Below, one piece after another: positions 35,324 through 43,563 of a stretch of DNA of 64,000 bases (positions are counted from its first letter, which is position 1; every line of letters starts with the position of its first letter). This DNA is from G041228335 sp964580905 (GTDB lineage Bacteria; Pseudomonadota; Alphaproteobacteria; Puniceispirillales; UBA1172), in the NCBI GenBank assembly GCA_964580905.1, contig CAZOLR010000001.1, positions 101,621 to 165,620 of the forward strand, read 5' to 3'. Below the pieces are notes generated by a model that worked only from the letters and a program-made list of their open reading frames with translations, was not told where the DNA came from and made no database searches. The position numbers and the translations under genes were made by a program.

Positions 35324-36037
35324 CTAATCTCGGACGCGGACGGCCTGGTTGAGCACTAAAACGGCATGGCCGAGAAACAACAAATCATCTCCCTTGTCTT
35401 TGATGATCATGCCGTTCGATCTGATATTCGCTTTGGGGCCGAAGCCGCGGACTTCTTTTTCTGAAATGATCTGCCCGGTCTCAAGATCAGCATCGGCCTC
35501 TTCGGTCAGCAACGTGTAGCCCAGATCAGGCCGGACGATGACGACACGGCCGGTCAGATTTACCTTGTTTTCATCACGATAAAACTCACCGTTGTTGGAC
35601 CGGATGGTCATGGGCCTGCCGCTTTCCGTATCAACCCGGGCGCGGGGTGAGCTCATGTTGATCTGGTTTGGCCTGTCCGGGTTTTCGGTGGCGGTATCGG
35701 CAAGAACGATAAACTGGTTGCCGCTTGAGGTCACGCCCTTGTAACTTGCGCCCTTAAGCTCAACATCTCGTGTTTCAGGTGATGGTTCTTTTTCGGCTTT
35801 CAGCTGGACCTTGATATCGTCCTGACCTCCGAGACCCAGAAAGCCGCCCACGACCGCAAAGATTACCCCGACGCTGATAATCAGCCCAGCCCGGATGGTC
35901 CGGTGGCGCCGTGTTGCTTCAACCATCGTTTCGGTTGATGATTTGTCCCTGATCCGTGGTGCAAAACTGAACGGTTTCATCCGCCCCTTTTTATCCCGGG
36001 CCGTGTTGTTGCTGGATGGTGGTGTTGTCTCAGCCAT
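35324..36037 (-). CDS. lptC: LPS-transport inner-membrane protein LptC
   Basis: LptC is a bitopic protein that receives LPS from LptBFG and hands it to LptA. The 237-residue protein has a charged cytoplasmic N-terminus (1-45), one membrane span (about 49-70, AGLIISVGVIFAVVGGFLGLG) and a periplasmic LptC jelly-roll (about 90-230), including NQINMSSPRARVDTESGRPMTIRSNNGEFYRDENKVNLTG-like repeats. The long N-terminal tail is common in alphaproteobacterial LptC. It is between the RNase D-like gene (34 bp) and lptA. Confidence 0.9.
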   Translation of the reverse strand: MAETTPPSSNNTARDKKGRMKPFSFAPRIRDKSSTETMVEATRRHRTIRAGLIISVGVIFAVVGGFLGLGGQDDIKVQLKAEKEPSPETRDVELKGASYKGVTSSGNQFIVLADTATENPDRPNQINMSSPRARVDTESGRPMTIRSNNGEFYRDENKVNLTGRVVIVRPDLGYTLLTEEADADLETGQIISEKEVRGFGPKANIRSNGMIIKDKGDDLLFLGHAVLVLNQAVRVRD

Positions 36038-36071
36038 GGATCATGGGGTTCCGTTCGGTTTTCTGTCGGTC

Positions 36072-36698
36072 TTAATGGGAAAAAATATCCACGGCCTCAA
36101 ATCCGTTGAGGTCAAGGGCAGCCCGGGTTGGCAGAAAGGCAAAACATGCTTGGGCTTCGGCCAGCCGTCCCTCACGCTTCAGCCGGTCCAGAAGAGATGC
36201 TTTGATCTGGTGCAGGTACAAAACGTCCGATGCGGCATAGGTTTGCTGTTCAGGTGTCAGGCTTGCCGCGCCCCAGTCAGAGGATTGCTGTTGCTTGGAG
36301 AGCTCAATGCCCAGAATTTCGCGGACAAGTTCGCTCAACCCGTGGCGGTCGGTATAGGTGCGGATCAGTTTTGAGGCAATTTTGGTGCAGAAAACCGGTC
36401 CGTTCACAGGGCCGATCCCGTGCATCAGTGCGGCCAGATCAAATCTTGCGAAATGAAAGATCTTCTCGATCTCCGGGTCCGCAAGCATCCGGCTGAGATT
36501 TGGCACAGGTTTCCGGTCAAGATGTATCCGGACAAGATGGGCGGTGTTGTCCCCCGAAGACAGCTGCACCAGGCACAGCCGGTCACGGTGATGGTTAAGG
36601 CCCATGGTTTCGGTGTCAATCGCAACGCTGTTGCCAAGACGGACATCTCCGGGAAGATCATGGTCGTGCACGATGATTGTTGACGCCGTGCTTTTCAT
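36072..36698 (-). CDS. Short ribonuclease D-like 3'-5' exonuclease
   Basis: A DEDDy exonuclease of 208 residues containing only the catalytic domain; the C-terminal HRDC domains of E. coli RNase D are absent. Motifs: Exo I IDTETMGL, Exo II HFARFDLAAL, Exo III YAASDVLYLHQIK. It probably trims tRNA or other structured RNA 3' ends. It is 34 bp upstream of lptC on the minus strand, a gene order seen in other alphaproteobacteria, so co-transcription with the lpt genes is likely. Confidence 0.92.
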   Translation of the reverse strand: MKSTASTIIVHDHDLPGDVRLGNSVAIDTETMGLNHHRDRLCLVQLSSGDNTAHLVRIHLDRKPVPNLSRMLADPEIEKIFHFARFDLAALMHGIGPVNGPVFCTKIASKLIRTYTDRHGLSELVREILGIELSKQQQSSDWGAASLTPEQQTYAASDVLYLHQIKASLLDRLKREGRLAEAQACFAFLPTRAALDLNGFEAVDIFSH

Positions 36699-36939
36699 CC
36701 TGATCTCCCGTTCTGTTAATCTTCCGTCAGGATCAATTCATACCACACGCGCAAGCCAAACAGCAACTCTTCTGCCCGCCGAAAATTCATGTTTTTCTGC
36801 AGGAATGATTTGCCTTGTGATTGTGGCCGCGCATGGATAAAGACTGCTTGAATTTCCATGCCCGAATGGGTCAGAATAGGCATAAGGTTATCTTCAGCTT
36901 TTCATCCGTGTTGTACTCTTCATCAAAAGTGATTTCGTC
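36699..36939. other. Spacer between the RNase D-like gene and azlC
   Basis: This 241-bp divergent region shows no plausible coding sequence, repeat or RNA gene. It presumably carries the promoters of the two flanking transcripts; I could not pick out a convincing -35/-10 pair on either strand. Confidence 0.4.
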
Positions 36940-37671
36940 ATGACTTCTCCGGCCAGTTCAGCAGATCTGTCAGATGCACGGCAGGATGGTATCCGTGACG
37001 CCTTGGGCATCCCCGCCATCAGCATTTTTTCCACCATGGTTGGATTTGCCGCCATCGCCAGGGAAGCGGGTTTCGGCATCGCTGAGACTCTGGCCACAAC
37101 AATTCTTGTCTGGGGCATGCCCGGGCAGGTGGCGATGGCTTCGCTGCATATGGCAGGCGCTTCGGCTCTGGTGATATTCACGGCAGTGACCCTGGCCAAT
37201 ATGCGGATGCTGCTGATGACCATATCGGGGATTGAAATCATGGGGTTCCGGTATCACCCGATCCCTTTCTGGAAACGGTTGCTGCTGGTTCAGATGCTTG
37301 CCATCACCTCCTGGGTTCAGCTTGGTGCGGTGGAACATCGCTATACCCCCGCAACCCTGACGGCTTATTTCACCGGTCTTGGCGGGCTGATATTCTGCTC
37401 AGGAGTTCTCGGCACGGTCACCGGCTACGTGATGGCCGATCAGGTGCCGCAGGAAGTGTTGCGGGCAATACTTGTGATCACACCTCTCTATATTCTGATG
37501 ATGGTGATCAATGCCCGGAGGATCCGCAATCGTCTGGCGGGGCTTGCCGGCGGAATTCTCTGTCCCGTGTTGTTTCCGCTGATTGGGGAATGGGCCATCC
37601 TTGCGGCCGGTGTTCTCGGCGGAACGCTGGTGATGCTCTGGCGCACGGCAGATGAGGGGGCGGGCAGATGA
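36940..37671 (+). CDS. azlC: AzlC-family branched-chain amino-acid exporter, large subunit
   Basis: AzlC with AzlD (YgaZ/YgaH) exports branched-chain amino acids and analogues such as azaleucine. The 243-residue protein has the AzlC motif GIRDALGIPAISIFSTMVGFAAIAREAG-type N-terminal region, a GQVAMASLHMAG segment and about seven spans. Its stop overlaps the azlD start by 4 bp. ilvBHC elsewhere in the window gives the likely substrates a source, but no regulator gene is adjacent. Confidence 0.92.
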   Translation: MTSPASSADLSDARQDGIRDALGIPAISIFSTMVGFAAIAREAGFGIAETLATTILVWGMPGQVAMASLHMAGASALVIFTAVTLANMRMLLMTISGIEIMGFRYHPIPFWKRLLLVQMLAITSWVQLGAVEHRYTPATLTAYFTGLGGLIFCSGVLGTVTGYVMADQVPQEVLRAILVITPLYILMMVINARRIRNRLAGLAGGILCPVLFPLIGEWAILAAGVLGGTLVMLWRTADEGAGR

Positions 37672-37997
37672 CCGATCAGCTTTATCTCTGGTTTCTGGTT
37701 CTGATCGCTTTTGCCGGCACATTCATCTGGCGTTTTCTCGGCGTTGTGATCGGTGATCGTATTCCGCAGGAAAGCCGGTGGTCGCAGTGGATCAATGGTG
37801 TTGCCTACGCCATGGTCGCCGGGGTGATGATGCTGATTGTCGTTTTCCCGAGCGGGCTTGTGGCGACAACCGAACTGACCTGGCGGCTGGCGGCTCTGAT
37901 CGCCGCTCTTGGCGTTATGCTCTGGCGGGGAAACATGATTATGGCGGTGGCAGCAGGGCTGATTTCTTTTATACTGGCATCATTCTTTGGCATTTAG
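37668..37997 (+). CDS. azlD: AzlD-family branched-chain amino-acid exporter, small subunit
   Basis: A 109-residue membrane protein with four spans, the small partner of AzlC. The pattern WFLVLIAFAGTFIWRFLGVVIG then VAYAMVAGVMMLIVVFP and LIAALGVMLWRGNMIMAVAAGL is typical for AzlD. It is translationally coupled to azlC (ATGA overlap) and is the last gene of the pair; the cupin gene follows after 63 bp. Confidence 0.9.
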   Translation: MTDQLYLWFLVLIAFAGTFIWRFLGVVIGDRIPQESRWSQWINGVAYAMVAGVMMLIVVFPSGLVATTELTWRLAALIAALGVMLWRGNMIMAVAAGLISFILASFFGI

Positions 37998-38060
37998 GGC
38001 TTTTCTTGCGTGGTGATTACAATATATCTTTGAGACAGTCAGGGCATCTGGAATAGAATT

Positions 38061-38492
38061 ATGGAAGCAGACGACATCATTGATACGTTAGGATTGAAGG
38101 CACATCCCGAAGGTGGCTGGTATCTGGAAACAGTTTCCACCGTTTCCCCGGACGGCTCACGTGGCGATATTTCGGTAATCTATTTTCTTCTCAAGCAGGG
38201 TGAAACCGCGCATTGGCATCGCATCAAGGATGCCGATGAAGTCTGGTCATGGCACGCAGGTTCTGTTTTGTCCCTTTACGTCAGGGATGGTGACGGTCCC
38301 GTGCAGACCCATTATCTCGGGATGGATATCGGCCGGGGCCAGCGCCCGCAGCTCATTATCCCCCGGGGCTCGTGGCAGGCCGCGTCAAGCCAGTCAGGCT
38401 GGGTTCTGGCCAGCAATATTGTGGCGCCTGCGTTTGATTTCAAATCGCTGGAGCTGGCACCGGCCGGGTTTGAGCCGGGCTTCGGCATCTGA
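38061..38492 (+). CDS. DUF985 cupin-domain protein
   Basis: A small beta-barrel protein of 143 residues with no proven activity in bacteria. It starts LGLKAHPEGGWYLETV, the family hallmark, followed by the cupin strands SVIYFLLKQGETAHWHRIKDADEVWSWHAG; the H-W-H and later His/Glu residues would bind a metal. The C-terminal part (IIPRGSWQAA, GWVLASNIVAPAFDF) closes the barrel. It stands alone between azlD and the iron-binding protein gene. Confidence 0.9.
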   Translation: MEADDIIDTLGLKAHPEGGWYLETVSTVSPDGSRGDISVIYFLLKQGETAHWHRIKDADEVWSWHAGSVLSLYVRDGDGPVQTHYLGMDIGRGQRPQLIIPRGSWQAASSQSGWVLASNIVAPAFDFKSLELAPAGFEPGFGI

Positions 38493-38579
38493 TTCTCCCT
38501 GAAATTTCATCCTCCGGTCAGCCGATAAACCTGTTCTTGTACTGGCGGAAAAATTTCTCGAAATGACATCGGATAAGGA

Positions 38580-38622
38580 TTGACATTCGTACCAATTTTA
38601 ATGAGATTGATAATCATTCTCA
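38580..38622 (+). promoter_or_regulatory. Predicted Fur-regulated promoter of the iron-binding protein gene
   Basis: TTGATAATCATTCTCAA contains a 7-1-7 Fur-type palindrome TGATAATCATTCTCA (38608-38622) that differs from TGATAATnATTATCA at one position. A consensus -35 hexamer TTGACA is at 38580-38585, and the box covers the -10 to start region expected 17-25 bases later. Repression in iron-replete cells is therefore predicted for the gene starting at 38645. Confidence 0.7.
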
Positions 38623-38644
38623 ATTCAATGACGGGCACACACTC

Positions 38645-39676
38645 ATGAAAAATATCCTTCGGTTGATGATGACTGTTTTCATGGCAGCAGGGTTTATGGC
38701 AACAGGCGGGGTATATGCCGCCAATGCCGGAACACTGAATATCTATTCCTACCGCACGCCTCAGTTGCTGGAACCATTGCTTGCGGCCTATACGAAAAAG
38801 ACAGGGACAGAATTCAACGTCGTTCATGCGCCGAAAGGACTGGCCCAGCGTCTTCAGTCGGAAGGGACGTCTTCCCCGGCAGATGTGGTGCTGACCAGCG
38901 ATGTGTCGCGTATCACCGAACTGGCTGATCTTGATTTGCTGGCCCCGGTGTCCTCACCGGTTATTGAGGGGAATGTGCCGGCATATCTGCGTGACCCCCG
39001 GGGCCGCTGGATTGCGCTTTCGATCCGGGCCCGAGTCCTTGCGGTATCAGAGAATCGCGTTGCCCCGGGCAGCATCACCCGGATCGAGGATCTTGCGGAT
39101 GAGAAATGGAAAGGAAAAATCTGCTCCCGCAAGGGAAGCCATGTCTATAATCGGGCGTTACTCGCATCACTGATTGCCCATCATGGCGAAGCGCAGGCCG
39201 AAGAATGGGCACGCGGTCTTGTCCGTAACCTTGCCCGGAAGCCGCAAGGCAATGACCGGGCGCAGGCCAAGGCCATTTTTGCCGGTGAATGTGATGTGGC
39301 GCTTATGAACACCTATTATTACGGCAACATGAAATTCAACACAACAAACCCGGAACAGCAGGATTGGGCGAAAGATATCCGGCTCGTGTTTCTCAATCAG
39401 GATGACCGCGGCCAGCATATCAACATTACCGGCGGGGGAATTGTGCGGACATCTCCTCGTGCAGAAGAAGCCAGGGCCTTTCTTGAATGGCTGACAGAAG
39501 ATGAAGCGCAGCAGATCTATGCCAGCGTCAATTTCGAATACCCCGTCAATCCTGATGTGCCGGTGGACGGAGAAGTCGCATCATGGGGGAGTTTCAGGGC
39601 CGATACACTGCCTGTTCAGAAGCTTTCAGAATATTCCCGTGCCGCCCAGATGATCATAAACCGGACCGGGTGGTAG
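38645..39676 (+). CDS. Ferric-iron ABC transporter periplasmic binding protein (FutA/FbpA-like)
   Basis: A periplasmic type-2 binding protein of 343 residues. The signal peptide covers about residues 1-27 (VFMAAGFMATGGVYAANA). The mature part begins GTLNIYSYRTPQLLEPLLAAYTKKTGTEF, the FutA/FbpA start, and has the iron-binding tyrosine run in CDVALMNTYYYGNM. The Fur-like box upstream supports an iron role. No permease or ATPase gene is adjacent: the next gene is a DMT exporter, so the rest of the transporter must be encoded elsewhere. Confidence 0.92.
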   Translation: MKNILRLMMTVFMAAGFMATGGVYAANAGTLNIYSYRTPQLLEPLLAAYTKKTGTEFNVVHAPKGLAQRLQSEGTSSPADVVLTSDVSRITELADLDLLAPVSSPVIEGNVPAYLRDPRGRWIALSIRARVLAVSENRVAPGSITRIEDLADEKWKGKICSRKGSHVYNRALLASLIAHHGEAQAEEWARGLVRNLARKPQGNDRAQAKAIFAGECDVALMNTYYYGNMKFNTTNPEQQDWAKDIRLVFLNQDDRGQHINITGGGIVRTSPRAEEARAFLEWLTEDEAQQIYASVNFEYPVNPDVPVDGEVASWGSFRADTLPVQKLSEYSRAAQMIINRTGW

Positions 39677-39760
39677 TCATCTTTCCGTGATGTAATTTAT
39701 AACGACTTGTGCCATATTCTGAGCCGGACATGCTTCAGGCAATTTTCTGGTGTTTCGGTA

Positions 39761-40687
39761 ATGATAAGTGCGGCACGATCAAGAATGCGCTGGAAGCATT
39801 TCCTTCCATGGATATTCCTGTCGGTGATGGGTGTCAGCTGGGGGCTGTCCTTTTCACTCGGCAAGATCGCCGTGGAAAGTGGCGGGGCCCCATTGGGGAT
39901 TGCGCTTTTTCAGGCCATGTTTTCCGCAATTATTCTGCTGGTGATAACACTGGTGCGCCGCAAACCCATCCTTGAATTGCGTGAACATCTTGGCCTGATT
40001 ACCATCATCGGGGTTCTGGGTTCGGTCTTGCCCGGCTCGCTTTTCTACTATTCGGCGTCCCATGTTCAGGCAGGGGTTCTCTCGATTACTATCGCGCTCA
40101 TACCGCTGATGACCTACGGGGCTTCGGTTCCCCTCGGGATGGAAAAGTTTTCCGTGAAAAGATTTGCCGGGCTGTTATGCGGTATTGTCGCCATCGCGCT
40201 GATTGCCCTGCCGCAGAACAGCCTGCCTGATCGTGCGGCGATACCGTGGATCCTCCTGGCATGCGTCAGTTCACTCAGCTATTCCGGAGAAAATCTGGTG
40301 CTGGCGGCACGATCCGTGACCCGTATCGGCCCCATCCGCATGTCCATGGGCATGAACGTGATGGCATCCCTGATGCTGTTCCCGATCGCCAGCTGGAACG
40401 ACAGTCTTCTTGTCTTCAGCTATCCCTTCGGCAGTATGGAATACTCGGTGATCGGCCTTTCCCTGATCTCGGTGGTGGCCTACACCATGTTTGTCATGTC
40501 GGTGGGGATGTTCGGCCCGGTATTTGCCAGCCAGACAGGATACCTTGTCACGCTGTCGGGTGTGTTCTGGGGGATGTATATTTTTGATGAAACCCATTCC
40601 TATTGGGTCTGGATGGCGCTCGGCCTGATGATGATCGGCCTTACCCTGGTCACCCCGCAGAACAGTGAGGAAACGGATACCGCATAG
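39761..40687 (+). CDS. EamA/DMT-family transporter
   Basis: A ten-span membrane protein of 308 residues from ATG 39761; a GTG at 39707 is in frame but would overlap the upstream region without a signal. Two EamA repeats are visible (about 15-140, starting FLSVMGVSWGLSFSLGKIAV, and 160-300). The last spans carry SGVFWGMYIFDETHSYWVWMALGLMMIGL, the usual end of the fold. It follows the iron-binding protein gene by 84 bp but probably has its own function; the substrate is unknown. Confidence 0.87.
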   Translation: MISAARSRMRWKHFLPWIFLSVMGVSWGLSFSLGKIAVESGGAPLGIALFQAMFSAIILLVITLVRRKPILELREHLGLITIIGVLGSVLPGSLFYYSASHVQAGVLSITIALIPLMTYGASVPLGMEKFSVKRFAGLLCGIVAIALIALPQNSLPDRAAIPWILLACVSSLSYSGENLVLAARSVTRIGPIRMSMGMNVMASLMLFPIASWNDSLLVFSYPFGSMEYSVIGLSLISVVAYTMFVMSVGMFGPVFASQTGYLVTLSGVFWGMYIFDETHSYWVWMALGLMMIGLTLVTPQNSEETDTA

Positions 40688-40707
40688 TCCGTTCCCTCAG
40701 ATATGGC

Positions 40708-41541
40708 TCAGTTCATCTGCTTTCCGCCGGATGAATAGGTAACAGGGAACCAGTCTTCACGAAGCTTTTCCCCGTCGGTCATGCCATGCCCCGGAAAAGG
40801 CGGTGAGGTGCGTCCGGGCCGGGTGACGTATCTTGCGTCATCGCCGAGAAAACGAAGCGACAATGCCCGCCTGCGTGCGGCGTTCATATTGCCCCGTGCC
40901 CCGTGGACACATTTGAAATGAAACGCGACCGCATCACCGGGCTCAAGCTCCCATTCCAGCACGTTGTAATTGTCAGGGTTCTGGTCCGGGTCCGGAACAG
41001 GCAGATACTCGTCTTCCCCGGCATAGAAGGCATCTTCGTTCAGCCAACGTACCGGCAGGACCATTTTCTCCCAGCGATGCGAGCCTGCAATCATCCGCAG
41101 GGTTGAATCCCGTACCGGATCAACAGGTATCCAGAAACTCAGGTTCTGTTCACCATCAACGAAATAATAGGGCGCGTCCTGATGCCAGGGGGTCGGCTTT
41201 GACGTGCCGGGCTCTTTTACCAGCACGTGATCGTGAAAAATCTGCGCTGATGTCGACTGCATGAGCTCCGCTGCGGCCTGCGCGGCAGGTGACTGACGAA
41301 TGACTTTCTCAAATGCCGGGATGCGTTGCCAGTTGCAGTAATCATCAAAAAACCGGCCACTGTCACCATCTTTGGTGTTTTCCGCCGCGTATTCGCCGGG
41401 TTCGGCCATGTTTTGCTCAATACCTTCGCCGATCACCTCCACCCAGTCCCTGAAAAGACCGGGAAGGTGTACGGCCCCGTCGGCCTGAAAACGTGCAATC
41501 TGTTCCGGTGTGATCATGGTCATGGGATGCGTAAGGCTCAT
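40708..41541 (-). CDS. Phytanoyl-CoA dioxygenase (PhyH) family protein
   Basis: A non-haem Fe(II)/2-oxoglutarate oxygenase of 277 residues. The iron triad is visible: H-x-D in PTPWHQDAPYYF and the distal His in FHFKCVHGARGN, with the 2-oxoglutarate Arg in RRALSLRFLGDDARY. The segment FWIPVDPVRDSTLRMIAGSHRW is typical of the family. PhyH enzymes hydroxylate very different substrates (acyl-CoAs, ectoine, phosphonates), so the substrate is open. It is divergent from the malyl-CoA-lyase-like gene with only 74 bp between the starts, which suggests shared control. Confidence 0.9.
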   Translation of the reverse strand: MSLTHPMTMITPEQIARFQADGAVHLPGLFRDWVEVIGEGIEQNMAEPGEYAAENTKDGDSGRFFDDYCNWQRIPAFEKVIRQSPAAQAAAELMQSTSAQIFHDHVLVKEPGTSKPTPWHQDAPYYFVDGEQNLSFWIPVDPVRDSTLRMIAGSHRWEKMVLPVRWLNEDAFYAGEDEYLPVPDPDQNPDNYNVLEWELEPGDAVAFHFKCVHGARGNMNAARRRALSLRFLGDDARYVTRPGRTSPPFPGHGMTDGEKLREDWFPVTYSSGGKQMN

Positions 41542-41545
41542 GTTG

Positions 41546-41575
41546 TTGACTGGACATTATCTGGATTAACATTAT
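41546..41575 (+). promoter_or_regulatory. Predicted promoter of the C2/C3 module
   Basis: TTGACT (41546-41551), an 18-base spacer and CATTAT (41570-41575) lie in the 74-bp gap between the PhyH gene and the lyase gene, about 40 bases before the lyase start. The match is by eye to the vegetative consensus. Confidence 0.4.
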
Positions 41576-41615
41576 GGTAAGATCATTACTGAAAACAACG
41601 TGAAAATTTAATTCC

Positions 41616-42566
41616 ATGAGCCATCGCCCCCTCCCTGAGACATCTCCGCGTCTGCGCCGGTGCCTGCTTGCCGTTCCCGCTTCATCCATGAAAATGATGA
41701 CCAAGGCCGCAACCACCGATGCCGACGCTGTTTTTCTTGATCTGGAAGACGCGGTCGCTGCTGGTGAAAAGGTGTCCGCACGCAAGACAGCCGTTACCGC
41801 GCTTAAGGAAATAGACTGGTCCGGCGCGGGCAAGACAATCTCGCTCCGGGTCAACGGTCTTGATACGAGCTGGACGTATCGTGACCTTGTCGATGTGCTC
41901 GAAGCGGCGGGGGACAGGATTGATACCGTGATCCTGCCCAAGGTTGGCGGGCCGGAAGATATTTACGCCGTTGATAGCCTGATCACCCAGATCTCCAATT
42001 CCATGGGCTTTGCGCCGCCCGCCCTCGAAGCACTGATTGAGACAGCCGCGGGTGCGGCCAATCTCGAAACCATCGCCCGCTATAATCGTGATATCGGGAA
42101 ACACAGGCTGGAGGCGCTTCATTTCGGCGCCGGGGATTTCGCCGCCAGTATTCAGGCAAGAACGGTGGATATCGGCGGCCTCAACCCCGATTATCCGGGC
42201 GATCAGTTTCATGCTGTCCTCTCGCGCATTGTTGTCACCTGCCGTGCCAACGGGCTTGTTCCTATGGACAGCGCGTTCGGCGATTTCGGGGATCCGGAAG
42301 GGTACACCGCCGCGGCCAGACGTGCCTCAAGCCTCGGAATGACAGGGAAATGGGCCATTCATCCCTCGCAAATACCTCTGGCAAATGCCGTGTTTTCGCC
42401 GGGTGAAGAAGAGGTCAGACGCGCGAAGGGTATCCTTGAAGCGCTTGATCTTGCGGCATCCGAAGGAAAGGGTGCGGCCGCCTATGAAGGCCGGATGATC
42501 GATGCCGCCAATGAGCGCATGGCCAGGTCCGTGCTGGCTATCCATGATAAGATCATCGCCCGGTAG
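41616..42566 (+). CDS. HpcH/HpaI-CitE family CoA-ester lyase (malyl-CoA-lyase-like)
   Basis: A TIM-barrel Mg-dependent C-C lyase of 316 residues. Motifs: RCLLAVPASSMKMMTKAATTDADAVFLDLEDAV (start of barrel), TVILPKVGGPEDI, LEALIETAAGAANLETIA (metal Glu), FGAGDFAASI and PMDSAFGDFGDPEGY (metal Asp), GMTGKWAIHPSQI. This suits malyl-CoA or methylmalyl-CoA lyase (Mcl1) giving glyoxylate plus acyl-CoA; a malyl-CoA thioesterase (Mcl2) or CitE-like role is also possible. The next two genes would process glyoxylate or hydroxypyruvate. Confidence 0.87.
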   Translation: MSHRPLPETSPRLRRCLLAVPASSMKMMTKAATTDADAVFLDLEDAVAAGEKVSARKTAVTALKEIDWSGAGKTISLRVNGLDTSWTYRDLVDVLEAAGDRIDTVILPKVGGPEDIYAVDSLITQISNSMGFAPPALEALIETAAGAANLETIARYNRDIGKHRLEALHFGAGDFAASIQARTVDIGGLNPDYPGDQFHAVLSRIVVTCRANGLVPMDSAFGDFGDPEGYTAAARRASSLGMTGKWAIHPSQIPLANAVFSPGEEEVRRAKGILEALDLAASEGKGAAAYEGRMIDAANERMARSVLAIHDKIIAR

Positions 42567-42594
42567 AACAAGATCACATCAAAAGGAGATAGTG

Positions 42595-43563
42595 ATGTCC
42601 AAACCGCGTATTCTGCTTACACGCCGCTGGCCTGAAATGTCAGAACGTGAGCTTCGGGATAATTTCGATGTGACCTTCGATGCGGGTGACACCCCTCTTT
42701 CCCCTGATGCGCTGGTCGCGGCCATGCGGGACCATGACGGTATCGCCTGTACCGTGACCGACCGCCTGGATGCGGATGTTCTTGAGGCCGCAAGCACCGG
42801 CCAGTGCCGCATCATCGCCAATTTCGGTGTTGGCGTTAACCATATTGATGTTGCGGCAGCGACACGCCATGGAATGGTGGTGACAAACACCCCCGGGGTG
42901 CTCACCGATGCCACCGCCGATATCGCCCTTACGCTGATGCTCATGACCGCCCGGCGGGCAGGTGAGGGGGAACGTGAACTCCGCACCGGCAACTGGGCCG
43001 GCTGGAGACCAACGCATCTCCTTGGACGTGAGCTGACAGGCAAGACCCTCGGCATCATCGGGATGGGCCGGATCGGCCGGGCAACGGCGCAACGTGCTGC
43101 CCTTGGTTTTGGCATGAAAATTGTGTTCTACAACCGGTCTCGCCTCGATGATACCGGCCCGTTTGAGGCAACACAGCTGCCCACCGTCAGGGATGTCTGC
43201 GCTGCGGCGGATATCATCAGCCTGCATTGCCCGGGGGGTGAAGAAACCTGGCATATCCTCAATGCTGAAGCCATGGCAGCGATGAAACCCGATGCGCTGG
43301 TTATCAACACGGCCCGGGGGGATGTGATTGATGAGGAAGCCCTGGCGGAGGCGCTGGAAGAAGGCCGTATCGGCGGCGCCGGGCTTGATGTCTTTCAGGG
43401 GGAGCCGGTGATCAACCCGCGCCTGCTGGCGGCGCCGAATACGGTGCTGTTGCCACATCTCGGCTCGGCAACGCTGGAAACACGTAACGCCATGGGGATG
43501 ACGGTTGTGCGTAATCTCAGCGCGTTTTTTGCGGGCCGGGACGTGCCTGACCCGGTGACATGA
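42595..43563 (+). CDS. gyaR: D-2-hydroxyacid dehydrogenase (glyoxylate/hydroxypyruvate reductase type)
   Basis: An NAD(P)H enzyme that reduces hydroxypyruvate to D-glycerate or glyoxylate to glycolate. The 322-residue protein has the substrate-loop NFGVGVNHIDVAAATRHGMVVTNTPGVLTDATADIAL, the Rossmann GMGRIGRATAQRA, catalytic Arg in NTARGDVIDE, Glu further on, and the catalytic His in LLPHLGSAT. ATG 42595 follows AGGAGAT. It is 28 bp after the lyase and overlaps the glycerate kinase by 4 bp, so it is very likely part of one pathway with them. Confidence 0.93.
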   Translation: MSKPRILLTRRWPEMSERELRDNFDVTFDAGDTPLSPDALVAAMRDHDGIACTVTDRLDADVLEAASTGQCRIIANFGVGVNHIDVAAATRHGMVVTNTPGVLTDATADIALTLMLMTARRAGEGERELRTGNWAGWRPTHLLGRELTGKTLGIIGMGRIGRATAQRAALGFGMKIVFYNRSRLDDTGPFEATQLPTVRDVCAAADIISLHCPGGEETWHILNAEAMAAMKPDALVINTARGDVIDEEALAEALEEGRIGGAGLDVFQGEPVINPRLLAAPNTVLLPHLGSATLETRNAMGMTVVRNLSAFFAGRDVPDPVT

